64,000 nucleotides of DNA from Cycloclasticus sp. GTDB lineage: Bacteria; Pseudomonadota; Gammaproteobacteria; Methylococcales; Cycloclasticaceae. The DNA is taken from the NCBI GenBank assembly GCA_002700385.1, contig PADC01000006.1, positions 62,001 to 126,000 of the forward strand. Direction: 5' to 3'. This document shows positions 17,676 to 26,953 of the stretch, piece by piece. Within the stretch, counting starts at the first letter, position 1. Each line of letters begins with the position of its first letter. A program made the position numbers and the translations under genes. The notes beneath the pieces are model-generated. The model worked only from the letters and a program-made list of their open reading frames with translations, was not told the DNA's origin and did not search any database.

Positions 17676-17684
17676 ATTATAACA
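17676..17684 (-). promoter_or_regulatory. Extended -10 promoter of ctaG-sco
   Basis: TGTTATAAT on the minus strand fits the extended -10 pattern TGnTATAAT exactly, 25-33 bases before the ctaG ATG. No good -35 box is found 17 bases upstream, which is usual for extended -10 promoters. The leader would be short. Confidence 0.5.
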
Positions 17685-17748
17685 AACCTTCGACATAACT
17701 CCGTCTGAATCTAAGAAAAGATTTTTTTACAAATCAAACAAAAAAATA

Positions 17749-17762
17749 ATGATACAGATCAA
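17749..17762. promoter_or_regulatory. FNR/ANR-like site between ctaG and YIP1 genes
   Basis: ATGATACAGATCAA differs from the FNR consensus TTGATnnnnATCAA at one base. It lies in the 201-bp divergent region, about 90 bp before the YIP1 gene and about 100 bp before ctaG. A chance match in this AT-rich stretch is possible. Confidence 0.4.
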
Positions 17763-17852
17763 AAAAGTGTTATTTTTTCAGTAGACATTAATGATCTTCG
17801 TTCATAATGAATATCAGATAAGAATACCTTACTCAATACTCAAGGATTTCGA

Positions 17853-18449
17853 ATGATACTTAAGCATATTACTGGCTCTTTTATCAGGACGGATAAAGAA
17901 TGGTTACATATCGCTGCTAAAAAAATTAGCCTGGCTGCATGTTTCTACAAATATGTATTGCCATTGGCCGCAATCCCTGCGATCTCAGCCTTTATCGGTG
18001 CCGCGGTTATTGGATGGGACATTGGCGAGCGGAATTTTAAATTTACCGTTGAGAGTACAATCCCCTTAGTGATCGCGTTTTACTTTGCTTGTATCATCGG
18101 TGTAGCCATTATTGGTCAAGCCATTCATTGGATGGCTACAACATACGGAACCAAAAAAGACCTCTCTACCTGTATGTTATTGGCTATTACAACGCTATCC
18201 CCCTTATTCATTGGAGGTATTTTTGCGTTAGCCCCTATACCTTGGGTTATTTTTCTAGCTGGTCTATTTAGCCTTGCCTACAGCATTTATCTTTTGTATA
18301 CGGGTTTACCTGTTGTTATGGGCATCAATCAAGAAAAAGGGTTTTTATTTGCTAGTGCTGTCCTCACCATTGGCTTAGTCACCCTAGTTGGTGTTTTAAT
18401 TTCCACCGTTATTTTTTGGACATTAGGTTTCGCCCCCATCCACGTTTAA
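17853..18449 (+). CDS. YIP1 family membrane protein
   Basis: A 198-residue membrane protein with about five hydrophobic helices and a short basic N-terminus, matching the bacterial YIP1 (Yip1 domain) family. Recognisable points are the N-terminal segment with YKYVLPLAAIPAISAFIG, a loop near DIGERNF, and the LSLAYSIYLLYTGLP-like helix (here FSLAYSIYLLYTGLPVVMG), strongly conserved in this family. The bacterial function is unknown. AAGG lies 8 bases before the ATG. It is divergent from ctaG, with an FNR-like site between them, and convergent with lysS. Confidence 0.85.
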   Translation: MILKHITGSFIRTDKEWLHIAAKKISLAACFYKYVLPLAAIPAISAFIGAAVIGWDIGERNFKFTVESTIPLVIAFYFACIIGVAIIGQAIHWMATTYGTKKDLSTCMLLAITTLSPLFIGGIFALAPIPWVIFLAGLFSLAYSIYLLYTGLPVVMGINQEKGFLFASAVLTIGLVTLVGVLISTVIFWTLGFAPIHV

Positions 18450-18485
18450 AAAACTTCAGGGGCTGGGATAATTAACTCTCCAGCC
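18448..18485 (-). terminator. Possible terminator of lysS
   Basis: On the minus strand GGCTGG and CCAGCC form a 6-bp stem around the lysS stop, with a 13-base loop, followed after seven bases by TTTTTT. The long loop and the spacer make it a weak candidate. Confidence 0.35.
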
Positions 18486-19980
18486 TCATGTGTGGGAAAA
18501 GAATAACGTCTCTAATTGAAGGTGAATTGGTTAGAAACATCACCAAACGGTCAATACCAATCCCTTCGCCAGCTGTTGGTGGCATACCAATTTCTAATGC
18601 TCTGATGTAGTCAGCATCATAATGCATAGCTTCATCATCACCCGCTTCTTTCACTTCAACTTGCTGTTTAAAGCGCTCTGCTTGATCTTCCGAATCATTT
18701 AATTCAGAAAAGCCATTCGCCACTTCACGTCCTCCAACAAAAAACTCAAAACGATCTGTAACAAAAGGGTTATCATCATTTCGTCGTGCTAATGGTGAAA
18801 CTTCGGTTGGGTATTCAGTAATAAACGTCGGCTCGTGCAAATTTTCTTCCACCGTTTTTTCAAAGATTTCGATCTGGATTTTGCCCAAGCCATAACTGTC
18901 TTCCACTGGAATTTTTAATCGTTTAGTGATGCCCAGTGCCGCCTCTTTAGTTGCTAAATCACTTTCATCAATATGATCGTTATAATGAAGAATAGATTCA
19001 ACAACCGTCATACGCCTAAAAGGCTTTTCTAAATCATAATCTTCACCTTGATAATGGACAATGAACTGACCCAACACCTCTTTCGCTAGTGAACGAAGCA
19101 TTTGTTCGGTTAGATTCATCATATCTTTATAATCTGAAAAGGCCTGATAAAACTCCAACATCGTAAATTCTGGGTTATGGCGTGTTGACAGCCCTTCGTT
19201 TCTAAAACTGCGGTTAATTTCAAAAACGCGTTCAAAACCCCCAACGATTAAACGCTTTAGGTACAATTCGGGCGCTATGCGCAAAAATAATTCCATATCT
19301 AAGGCATTATGGTGCGTTGTAAACGGTTTGGCTGTTGCTCCACCTGGAATAACATGCATCATGGGTGTTTCCACTTCCATAAAGTCATGATTAACAAGGT
19401 ATTGTCGAATAAAATTAATGACCTGTGTTCTTATTTTGAAAACTTGTCGAGAATCTTCATTCATAATCAAATCTACATACCGCTGACGATAGCGTTGTTC
19501 TTGATCAGTTAAACCATGAAATTTCTCAGGTAACGGTTGCAATGATTTAGTCAGTAAACGGATCGATGAAACGCGTACTGATAATTCATCTGTTTTTGTT
19601 TTAAACAAAACGCCTTCAACAGCAATAATATCCCCGATATCCCAACCTTTAAACGTTTGATAATCTCCCTCAGGCAAATTATCTCGTAGAACAAATAGCT
19701 GCATACGGCCCGTCATATCCTGTACATGAGCAAAACTTGCCTTGCCCATGACACGCTTAGCCATTAATCGACCCGCTAAAGAAACCCTAACTGTTTTATT
19801 TTCCAGTGTTTCTTTGTCAAATTGATCAAACTCTGCCACTAAAGGCTGGGCATAATGCTCACGCCTGAAATCATTCGGATAGGCATGACCCTTTTTTTTA
19901 ATATCAGCCAGTTTTTCTCGCCGCACGGCGATTAATTTATTTTCATCTTGCATTATTTTGCTGTTTTTTTGTTCGCTCAT
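18472..19980 (-). CDS. lysS: Lysyl-tRNA synthetase, class II
   Basis: Charges tRNA-Lys. The OB-fold anticodon-binding domain occupies about residues 60-160 ([21 protein letters not shown]). Class II catalytic motif 2 is [20 protein letters not shown], and motif 3 includes [26 protein letters not shown] at the C-terminus. Length 502 is typical for LysS. It begins two bases after the prfB stop, the conserved prfB-lysS arrangement, and is convergent with the YIP1 gene. Confidence 0.98.
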   Translation of the reverse strand: MSEQKNSKIMQDENKLIAVRREKLADIKKKGHAYPNDFRREHYAQPLVAEFDQFDKETLENKTVRVSLAGRLMAKRVMGKASFAHVQDMTGRMQLFVLRDNLPEGDYQTFKGWDIGDIIAVEGVLFKTKTDELSVRVSSIRLLTKSLQPLPEKFHGLTDQEQRYRQRYVDLIMNEDSRQVFKIRTQVINFIRQYLVNHDFMEVETPMMHVIPGGATAKPFTTHHNALDMELFLRIAPELYLKRLIVGGFERVFEINRSFRNEGLSTRHNPEFTMLEFYQAFSDYKDMMNLTEQMLRSLAKEVLGQFIVHYQGEDYDLEKPFRRMTVVESILHYNDHIDESDLATKEAALGITKRLKIPVEDSYGLGKIQIEIFEKTVEENLHEPTFITEYPTEVSPLARRNDDNPFVTDRFEFFVGGREVANGFSELNDSEDQAERFKQQVEVKEAGDDEAMHYDADYIRALEIGMPPTAGEGIGIDRLVMFLTNSPSIRDVILFPHMRLES

Positions 19981-19982
19981 TA

Positions 19983-21081
19983 TTAAATTCCACTTTTCAA
20001 ACTGGCTTCTATAAACTGGTCTAGCGCGCCATCAAGTACCGCCTGTGTGTTGCCGGTTTCTACTCCTGTGCGCAAATCTTTAATTCTTGATTGATCCAGG
20101 ACATAAGATCGAATCTGGCTTCCCCATCCAATATCTGCTTTGCTGTCTTCTTGCTCTTGTTGATCGACCATTTTTTTCTGGATTTCAAGCTCATATAATT
20201 TTGCTTTAAGCTGCTTCATCGCTGTTGCTTTGTTTTTATGTTGAGACCGATCATTTTGACATTGAACCACGGTGTTTGTTGGTTCATGAGTAATTCTTAC
20301 CGCAGACTCTGTCTTATTAACGTGCTGACCGCCCGCTCCACTTGCACGGTAAACATCAATGCGCAAATCTGCAAGGTTAATATCAATGTCGATATCATCA
20401 TCAATTTCGGGTGAAACAAAGACTGCGGCAAAAGAAGTATGGCGGCGATTACCCGAGTCAAAAGGAGATTTTCGAACCAGCCGATGCACCCCAATTTCTG
20501 TTCTCAGCCAGCCAAAGACATAGTCACCCTGAATTGAAATCGTGGCACTTTTAATTCCTGCAACGTCACCGGGCGAAATTTCTATAACGTCTGTTTTAAA
20601 ATGATGCTGTTCAGCCCAACGTAAATACATACGAAGAATCATTTCAGCCCAATCTTGTGCTTCGGTACCGCCAGAGCCCGCTTGAATATCTAAAAACGCA
20701 CTATTGGCATCCATGTCTCCAGAAAACATCCGTTGAAACTCAAGTAAACCAACTTGTTTTTCAAAGGTTTCCAAATCATCCTCAATAGTGTCGATTGAGT
20801 CGTCATCGCCTTCATCGACAGCTATCTCTAAGAGCTCGCCGGCATCTTCTAACCCGCTATCAAGTTCTTTAATGGTGTTAACAATCAACTCTAATTGACC
20901 ACGCTCCTTGCCAAGTGCTTGAGCACGATCAGGGTCGTTCCAGACCTCTGGATCTTCTAATTCTCGTAAAACTTCTGTTAATCGTTCGTCTTTCGATTCG
21001 AAGTCAAAGATACCCCCTAAGCGATTCAGTGCGCTCTTGAAGCTCTCCTATTTTATGGGTAATGGGATTAAGTTCACGCAT
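19983..21081 (-). CDS. prfB: Peptide chain release factor 2, made by +1 programmed frameshift
   Basis: RF2 recognises UGA and UAA stops and triggers peptide release. Translation starts at the ATG at 21081 ([20 protein letters not shown]), reads 25 codons to CTT, then meets an in-frame TGA at 21004-21006. A +1 shift at CTT-T joins the long second frame, giving 365 residues, the same length as E. coli RF2. The GGQ catalytic motif is in [16 protein letters not shown] and the SPF stop-recognition motif in [16 protein letters not shown] caller ignoring the shift would begin at about 20888 and lose the N-terminus. It lies 22 bp after sufU and just before lysS. Confidence 0.97.
21004..21018 (-). promoter_or_regulatory. 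RF2 +1 frameshift signal
   Basis: On the minus strand AGGGGG (21013-21018), TAT, CTT and TGA followed by C reproduce the known RF2 autoregulatory site: an internal Shine-Dalgarno three bases before the slippery CTT, with a weak UGA-C stop. Low RF2 levels favour the shift. Confidence 0.97.
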
Positions 21082-21103
21082 ATGTATAAAAAACTGAGAA
21101 GGG

Positions 21104-21550
21104 TTATTCTGTGGTGACTGGTTCTTCCGAACCCTTTAGCAATGCATCTAAAGTATGCCACGGTAAGGTCGCACATTTTACTCGGGCGGGATATTCGCAA
21201 ACACCTGCCAGTACAGCTAATTTACCAAGCTCATCCATTTCAACATGTTCACCTGTCGCCATTTTATGGAATAAAGTAAATAGCTGCTCAGCCTCTTTTT
21301 CAGTTTTGCCTTTAACAATTTCGGTCATTAATGAGGCTGAAGCGGTTGATATAGCGCAACCCTGGCCTTGGAAACTCGCATCACTGATCACCCCGTCAGA
21401 AATCTTAATAAATAATGTCAGGCGGTCACCACATAAGGGATTAAAACCATCAATCTGAAGATCGGCATCGTCCATGGCACGAAAGTTCCTAGGGTTTCTA
21501 TTATGATCAAAAATAACTTCTTGATACAGGTCTCTTAAATCATCCAACAT
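21104..21550 (-). CDS. sufU: SufU-type iron-sulfur assembly protein (sulfur acceptor/scaffold)
   Basis: An IscU-fold protein that takes sulfur from SufS and passes it to SufBCD. The three conserved cysteines are Cys40 (NPLCGD, with Asp42), Cys65 (GQGCAIS) and Cys126 (RVKCATLPW). The segment before Cys126, from about residue 98 with GEHVEMDELGK, is the insertion that separates SufU from IscU. Another cysteine is at 118. Length 148 is normal. Start and stop overlap with sufS by one base. No sufE or sufA gene is present in this operon, so SufU probably replaces SufE. Confidence 0.94.
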   Translation of the reverse strand: MLDDLRDLYQEVIFDHNRNPRNFRAMDDADLQIDGFNPLCGDRLTLFIKISDGVISDASFQGQGCAISTASASLMTEIVKGKTEKEAEQLFTLFHKMATGEHVEMDELGKLAVLAGVCEYPARVKCATLPWHTLDALLKGSEEPVTTE

Positions 21551-22791
21551 TAGCCAAACATCTCAATTAAGTTTTCTATTCCATCCATTAACGCATCGAC
21601 TTCTTGAAAAGTATTATACATGGCAAAAGATGCTCTGGCTGTGGCAGGCACACCAAAAAAGTCCATAACAGGCATGGCACAATGATGACCTGCCCTGACC
21701 GCTATACCTTGATGATCCATCATGGTCCCGATATCGTGTGGGTGTATACCGTCTAAAACAAACGACATAATCGCGCCCTTGTTTTTTGCCGTGCCTATCA
21801 TTTTCAGTCTATCGATTTTTTTTGATTGCTCAACAGCATAATTTAACAATTGGTTTTCATGCTCAGCAATAGCTTCAATACCAATACCGTTGACATAATC
21901 TATGGCAGCGCCTAAGCCAATAGTACCTGCAATATTTGGCGTGCCCGCTTCAAATTTATAGGGAACTCTATTGTAAACTGTCTTATCAAATGTAACGACG
22001 CTGATCATATCGCCCCCTCCCTGATAAGGTGCCATTTGCTCCAGTTGCTCCATTTTTCCATATAACGCCCCGATGCCAGTCGGCGCATAAAGTTTATGTC
22101 CGGAAAACACATAAAATTCACAATCAAGTGCCGTCACATCAACTGCTATATGTGGAATAGCCTGCGCTCCATCAACTAAAACCGGAATTTCATATCGATG
22201 AAGTAAATCAATCATTTTTTTAATTGGGTTGATTGTCCCCAACGCATTTGACATGTGTGATATCGCAGCAAATTTTACCTTTTCGCTAATCAGTGCTTCA
22301 AATTCCTCAAAAATTAACTCACCCTGTTTATTAATTGGCGCAACTCGCAGTGTTGCACCTGTTTTTTCACACAGCATCTGCCACGGAACAATATTCGAAT
22401 GGTGTTCCATCGCTGTAATAAGAATCTCATCACCAACTGTTACAAGCTCCCTAACGGCATTAGCCACTAAATTTATGGCTTCGGTGGCACCCCGTGTGAA
22501 AACAATTTCTTTCTCAGAACCTGCGTTTAAAAACTGTTGGACCTTTTTACGTGAATTCTCATAGGAAAGTGTTGCCCGTTCACTTAACGTATGAACACCT
22601 CGATGTATATTGGCATTGTCGGTTTCATAGTAATGAACAATACTATCAATAACAGATTTTGGTTTTTGACTGGTGGCCGCATTATCCAGATAAACTAATT
22701 GTTTATCCCGAACTTTTTGATCCAATATCGGAAAATCCTGACGAATTTTTTCTACGTCATAAGGCATTGATTTTTCTACTTGTTGATTCAT
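21550..22791 (-). CDS. sufS: Cysteine desulfurase SufS
   Basis: A PLP-dependent group II cysteine desulfurase that mobilises sulfur from cysteine for Fe-S assembly. Counting from the chosen ATG, the PLP lysine is Lys233 in FSGHKLYAPTG and the catalytic cysteine Cys371 in VRAGHHCAMPVMD; the short active-site loop marks SufS rather than IscS. I place the start at the ATG at 22791, which overlaps the sufD stop as ATGA and has AAAAGAG upstream; a GTG two codons earlier is less likely. Length is then 413. It is followed by its partner sufU. Confidence 0.96.
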   Translation of the reverse strand: MNQQVEKSMPYDVEKIRQDFPILDQKVRDKQLVYLDNAATSQKPKSVIDSIVHYYETDNANIHRGVHTLSERATLSYENSRKKVQQFLNAGSEKEIVFTRGATEAINLVANAVRELVTVGDEILITAMEHHSNIVPWQMLCEKTGATLRVAPINKQGELIFEEFEALISEKVKFAAISHMSNALGTINPIKKMIDLLHRYEIPVLVDGAQAIPHIAVDVTALDCEFYVFSGHKLYAPTGIGALYGKMEQLEQMAPYQGGGDMISVVTFDKTVYNRVPYKFEAGTPNIAGTIGLGAAIDYVNGIGIEAIAEHENQLLNYAVEQSKKIDRLKMIGTAKNKGAIMSFVLDGIHPHDIGTMMDHQGIAVRAGHHCAMPVMDFFGVPATARASFAMYNTFQEVDALMDGIENLIEMFG

Positions 22792-24122
22792 AGCCACTCT
22801 TTTTTCATACCTGTTTGAGGAAAGCGTTCAAGCAGTTCGTCTAAAACAGCCAAACGGAGCGGCTTAAACTCAATCCTTTCTACCATTTCATTTGCAAATG
22901 CGAAGGTCAGCATGTTTTTTGCCATTTGCTCATCAGCGCCTCGTGAACGCAAATAGAACACCGCTGTTTCATCAAGTTGACCCACTGTTACACCATGCGC
23001 ACACTTAACGTCATCTGCATAAATTTCTAATTGTGGTTTCGTATCGACTTCAGCTCGATCAGACAGCAATAAGTTTCGGTTATTCATTTTAGAATCGGTT
23101 TTTTGCGCATCTTGAGCGACAATAATTCGCCCTTGGAAAACCCCCTGCGAACGGTCATTTAGAATACCTTTATAATATTCATGACTCGTTGCATGTGGCT
23201 GAGCATGATTTAAGCGCGTATGGTGATCCATATGTTGGCGATCTTCACCCACATACAGGCCATTTAAGGTGCAATCTGAGGCCTCACCCAGAATGGCATG
23301 GCTTTCACAACGTGATGTACTGGCCCCAAAAGTGTAATTACTTTGTTTAAATACCCCTTTATCATCCAATCGGGAATATACACCCCCAATGTGATATGCC
23401 TTTGAAGATTCGGCTTGCAGGCGATCATGCGACAACGTTGCATTAGACTCAACAACAACCTCCGTGATGGCATTTGTCAGATAGCACTCATCTTCAACAC
23501 CATGGTAAGTTTCAATAATGTGCGCCGTTGAAGCTGCTTGAGCAAAAATAAGGTTTCTTGTATTAGAAAGTGTCAACGCACCTGCTTTCGATGAAATAAA
23601 GGCCACCTGAATTGGTTTTTCAACCGCCGTATTTTCTTCAATTGAAATTATCGCCCCATCAGAGAACAAGGCAGTATTCAAACTCACAAACCCGAGCGCC
23701 GGTGTTTCAACAACTGAATCCAGTAAAGATTTAACCAGGGCTTCATTTTCTGTTATTGCTTGGCTGAGAGCGGAAACCAGTATCCCGGAGGGTAAATCAT
23801 TGACAGGCGTTGAGTAAGTTGGCTGAAAATGACCATCTACAAAAACTAAATGATAACAACCTTCCAACAAAACACTGTTGATAAAAGCTTCATCAACCGA
23901 CCCTGATTCTCTTGGCACCGTAAATTTATTTTTTTCGATGGGTGTCACGTTTGTATAACGCCACTCTTCTTCACGGAAACTTGGAAAGCCAATTTCAGAA
24001 AACTGATCCGCTGCTTTTTTTCGCAACCCATTTAGCCAGCTTATCTGGTCACCTAGCAGGACATCTTCATGCGCTGAAACCAAGCTTTTATAATGCGCGT
24101 TTGGTAAATGCAAAACAGACAT
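22788..24122 (-). CDS. sufD: Fe-S cluster assembly protein SufD
   Basis: SufD forms the SufBC2D scaffold with SufB and the ATPase SufC. The 444-residue protein has the N-terminal helical part (SEIGFPSFREEEWRYTNVTPI) and the C-terminal SufBD core, a beta-helix ending in EIYADDVKCAHGVTVGQLDE, with the strictly conserved KCAHG and the following LRSRG. This motif is shared by all SufD proteins. It lies between sufC and sufS, with a four-base overlap with sufS. Confidence 0.96.
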   Translation of the reverse strand: MSVLHLPNAHYKSLVSAHEDVLLGDQISWLNGLRKKAADQFSEIGFPSFREEEWRYTNVTPIEKNKFTVPRESGSVDEAFINSVLLEGCYHLVFVDGHFQPTYSTPVNDLPSGILVSALSQAITENEALVKSLLDSVVETPALGFVSLNTALFSDGAIISIEENTAVEKPIQVAFISSKAGALTLSNTRNLIFAQAASTAHIIETYHGVEDECYLTNAITEVVVESNATLSHDRLQAESSKAYHIGGVYSRLDDKGVFKQSNYTFGASTSRCESHAILGEASDCTLNGLYVGEDRQHMDHHTRLNHAQPHATSHEYYKGILNDRSQGVFQGRIIVAQDAQKTDSKMNNRNLLLSDRAEVDTKPQLEIYADDVKCAHGVTVGQLDETAVFYLRSRGADEQMAKNMLTFAFANEMVERIEFKPLRLAVLDELLERFPQTGMKKEWL

Positions 24123-24124
24123 AA

Positions 24125-24877
24125 TTAACTCGCTAATTTTTTATCAATCCAAGCATAGCCATGTTCTTCAAGCTCTAAAGCCAATTCAGGACCCCCTGAT
24201 TTAACAACCTTGCCGTGCGCTAGCACATGAACAAAGTCTGGTTTTATATAATCGAGAAGTCTTTGATAATGCGTTACTAATACAAATGAACGCTCCGGGC
24301 TACGTAGGCGATTAACCCCTTTTGCGACAATTTGCAGCGCATCGATATCTAGACCAGAATCTGTTTCATCCAATAAGCATAATGACGGTTCCAGCACCGA
24401 CATTTGCAAAATTTCATTGCGTTTCTTTTCACCGCCTGAAAAACCTTCATTAACTGCGCGATAAAGAAATTTCTCATCCATCTCAAGGTCTTTCATTTTA
24501 CCCTTGACCATCGAGATAAACTCCATTGCATCGACTTCGTCCAGGCCTTTAAACTTACGCATGCCATTGAGCGCTGCTTTTAATAAATAGATATTGCTCA
24601 CGCCGGGTACTTCAACGGGGTATTGAAATGCTAAAAACACGCCTGCCCAAGCACGCTCTTCAACACTCATTTCTAACAAATCTTTACCAAAAAAAAGTAC
24701 TCGACCTTCTGTGATATTGTAACCTTCCCGGCCTGCTAAAATGTACGACAAAGTACTTTTTCCGGAACCATTAGGCCCCATAATTGCGTGAACTTCGCCC
24801 GCACCAATTTCCAAATTGATACCTTTAAGAATTTCTTTACCTTCAACACTGACGTGTAAATTTTCAACCTTTAACAT
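24125..24877 (-). CDS. sufC: Fe-S assembly ATPase SufC
   Basis: The ABC-type ATPase of SufBC2D. Counting from the ATG at 24877 (MLKVENLHVSVEG), the Walker A GPNGSGKS is at residues 34-41; the ABC signature GFSGGEKKRNEI and Walker B LCLLDETDSGLD follow. Length is 250, close to other SufC proteins. The open frame extends 40 codons upstream into sufB with no homology, and AAGGAA lies 8 bases before the chosen ATG, so the long version is rejected. Confidence 0.96.
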   Translation of the reverse strand: MLKVENLHVSVEGKEILKGINLEIGAGEVHAIMGPNGSGKSTLSYILAGREGYNITEGRVLFFGKDLLEMSVEERAWAGVFLAFQYPVEVPGVSNIYLLKAALNGMRKFKGLDEVDAMEFISMVKGKMKDLEMDEKFLYRAVNEGFSGGEKKRNEILQMSVLEPSLCLLDETDSGLDIDALQIVAKGVNRLRSPERSFVLVTHYQRLLDYIKPDFVHVLAHGKVVKSGGPELALELEEHGYAWIDKKLAS

Positions 24878-24899
24878 TTCTAAATTCCTTATTAATTTT

Positions 24900-26348
24900 T
24901 TAACCAACACTGCCTTCAAGGCTAATTCCAAGTAACGCCTGCGCTTCAACCGCAAACTCCATCGGTAATTCTTTAAATACTTCCTTACAAAAACCATTCA
25001 CTATCATGGAGACAGCATCTTCTGCTGAAATACCTCGTTGCATACAATAAAATAATTGGTCTTCGCTGATTTTAGAGGTTGAGGCTTCATGCTCTATTGT
25101 TGCACTTGGGTGTTTTGTTTCTATATAGGGAAACGTATGCGCACCGCACTCATCACCCAGTAGTAACGAATCACATTGTGTGTAATTCCGAGAATTTTCT
25201 GCCTGACGCCCTACTTTGACTAAGCCACGATAGGTATTTTGACCCTTACCGGCTGATATACCTTTTGAAATAATGGTACTTTTTGTATTTTTGCCGAGAT
25301 GAATCATTTTTGTACCCGTGTCAGCCTGCTGGTAATTATTCGTTAACGCGACAGAATAAAATTCACCCACTGAGTGATCGCCCGTTAAAACGACGCTTGG
25401 GTATTTCCAGGTGATAGCAGAGCCCGTTTCGACCTGTGTCCACGATACTTTTGCATTGTCTTCTCGGCAATCAGCACGTTTAGTCACAAAATTATAAATA
25501 CCGCCCACACCGTTCTCATCGCCTGGGTACCAATTTTGCACAGTTGAATATTTAATTTCCGCATCTTTCAAAACAACAAGCTCAACGACGGCTGCATGCA
25601 ATTGATTTTCATCACGCATAGGTGCAGTACAACCTTCAAGATAACTGACATGACTGCCTTCATCAGCGACGATTAAAGTACGCTCAAATTGCCCAGTATT
25701 AGCAGCATTTATTCTAAAGTAAGTAGACAGTTCCATCGGACAACGAACGCCTTTGGGAATATAAACAAATGAACCATCACTGAAAACAGCTGCATTAAGC
25801 GCCGCATAAAAATTATCATACTGCGAAACAACGGTTCCCAAATACTGTTTAATTAAATCCGGGTGTTCTTTTACCGCTTCGGAAAACGAACAAAAAATAA
25901 CCCCTGCTTCAGCTAACTTATCCTTAAACGTTGTAGCCACAGACACGCTATCAAACACCGCATCAACAGCAACACCTGCTAGGCGCATTTGTTCTTCTAA
26001 AGGAATACCTAATTTATTGTATGTACTAATTAATTCCGGATCGACTTCATCCAGACTTTTTGGCCCATCTTCCATGCTCTTAGGCGCTGAGTAATAACTG
26101 ATTTCTTGAAAATCAATATCAGGAAACTCGACAAATGACCACTCAGGATGCTCCATTGTTAACCAATGTCGATAAGCCTCTAATCTCCATTCAAGTAAAA
26201 ACTCGGGTTCTTCTTTTTTCGCCGACAAGGCCCGTATAACATCTTCATTCAACCCGGGGGGAAACGAATCTGACTCGATGTCGGTAACAAAGCCATCTTT
26301 ATAATCTTGGCCAATCATGTTTTTTAAATTTTCATTAGATGCTGACAT
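24900..26348 (-). CDS. sufB: Fe-S cluster assembly scaffold SufB
   Basis: The main scaffold subunit on which the cluster forms. The 482-residue sequence has the N-terminal SufB signature ([21 protein letters not shown] region) and the core with [20 protein letters not shown] and [11 protein letters not shown]. The C-terminal [20 protein letters not shown] stretch includes the conserved EHEASTS motif and the cysteine used for cluster assembly. It is the first structural gene after the Rrf2 regulator, whose stop directly precedes its ATG. Confidence 0.98.
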   Translation of the reverse strand: MSASNENLKNMIGQDYKDGFVTDIESDSFPPGLNEDVIRALSAKKEEPEFLLEWRLEAYRHWLTMEHPEWSFVEFPDIDFQEISYYSAPKSMEDGPKSLDEVDPELISTYNKLGIPLEEQMRLAGVAVDAVFDSVSVATTFKDKLAEAGVIFCSFSEAVKEHPDLIKQYLGTVVSQYDNFYAALNAAVFSDGSFVYIPKGVRCPMELSTYFRINAANTGQFERTLIVADEGSHVSYLEGCTAPMRDENQLHAAVVELVVLKDAEIKYSTVQNWYPGDENGVGGIYNFVTKRADCREDNAKVSWTQVETGSAITWKYPSVVLTGDHSVGEFYSVALTNNYQQADTGTKMIHLGKNTKSTIISKGISAGKGQNTYRGLVKVGRQAENSRNYTQCDSLLLGDECGAHTFPYIETKHPSATIEHEASTSKISEDQLFYCMQRGISAEDAVSMIVNGFCKEVFKELPMEFAVEAQALLGISLEGSVG

Positions 26349-26819
26349 CTAGCTCTCCACTTTTAAATCACTGGTTTTACTCACTATGGGCATATTAACG
26401 CTCACAGCTTGCTGTCTAACAGGGGTGACCATATCAGCCAAACTAACTGCTTCAATAGCTGTATAAACGGCTCTATTGATTAAATGCCAGTTGCCTTTAA
26501 CCTCGCACGAAGACTCTTGCTCACAAACCCCCGTCAACGTACTGCATTCAGTCATGCTGATTGGCCCTTCAATGGCCGTTATAATTTCAGCGATGTTTGT
26601 TTGGCTTGGTTCTTTTGCCAGCGTATAGCCACCCTTTGAACCACGATGAGAGATCAAGATGTTGTTCTTTGTTAATAACTTTAACACTTTACTCACCGTT
26701 GGCAGAGCCACACCTGTCGCACTTGTTAAGTCAGACGCCGTATGAAGCCCGTTGGGATAATGGGCAATGTGCGTTAAAATAACACTCGCATAATCTGTTA
26801 ATTTACTCACTCTAAGCAT
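26349..26819 (-). CDS. Rrf2-family SUF operon regulator (SufR type)
   Basis: An Rrf2 transcription factor of the gammaproteobacterial SUF-regulator type, which senses Fe-S status through a bound cluster. The N-terminal winged helix (KLTDYASVILTHIAHYPNG...TGVALPTVSKVLKLL, with the wing SHRGSKGGYTLAK) is complete. Three cysteines, Cys92, Cys99 and Cys105 (ECSTLTGVCEQESSCEVKG), match the cluster-binding pattern of IscR relatives. The ATG at 26819 has GGGGTGA upstream and is preferred over a GTG two codons earlier. It is encoded first in the operon, and a palindromic operator covers its own promoter, suggesting autorepression. Confidence 0.92.
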   Translation of the reverse strand: MLRVSKLTDYASVILTHIAHYPNGLHTASDLTSATGVALPTVSKVLKLLTKNNILISHRGSKGGYTLAKEPSQTNIAEIITAIEGPISMTECSTLTGVCEQESSCEVKGNWHLINRAVYTAIEAVSLADMVTPVRQQAVSVNMPIVSKTSDLKVES

Positions 26820-26830
26820 AATCACCCCAC

Positions 26831-26855
26831 ATATAGGACTATTTTAGTACTATAT
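26831..26855. promoter_or_regulatory. IscR type-1-like palindromic operator of sufR
   Basis: A 25-base pseudo-palindrome, ATATAG-GACT-ATTTTAGT-ACTATAT on the plus strand (hyphens mark blocks). On the minus strand it has the IscR type-1 layout: ATA ... ACT-AAAAT-AGTC ... TAT with the same 25-base span. It overlaps the -10 box of the proposed sufR promoter, so binding would block transcription. Confidence 0.75.
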
Positions 26856-26869
26856 GACTGCTCTGTATA
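26841..26869 (-). promoter_or_regulatory. sufR-sufBCDSU promoter
   Basis: On the minus strand TATACA (26864-26869) and TAAAAT (26841-26846) are separated by exactly 17 bases, giving 4/6 and 5/6 matches to consensus. The -10 box lies inside the palindromic operator. The predicted start of transcription is about 10-20 bases before the sufR ATG. Confidence 0.6.
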
Positions 26870-26953
26870 GAAAAAGTTTCCAGCCATTCAATAATCGGGC
26901 GTTATTAACCACTTTAAAAGAATCAACAAGAAAGTGCTAAATACAAGCCGGAC

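Noticed and set aside
17707-17728. AATCT/AGATT hairpin followed by T7 on the plus strand, as a terminator
   Set aside because: Only five A/T-rich pairs, and no plus-strand gene lies upstream to terminate.
24878-24997. Forty-codon N-terminal extension of SufC
   Set aside because: It overlaps sufB, has no SufC homology, and a good ribosome site precedes the ATG at 24877.
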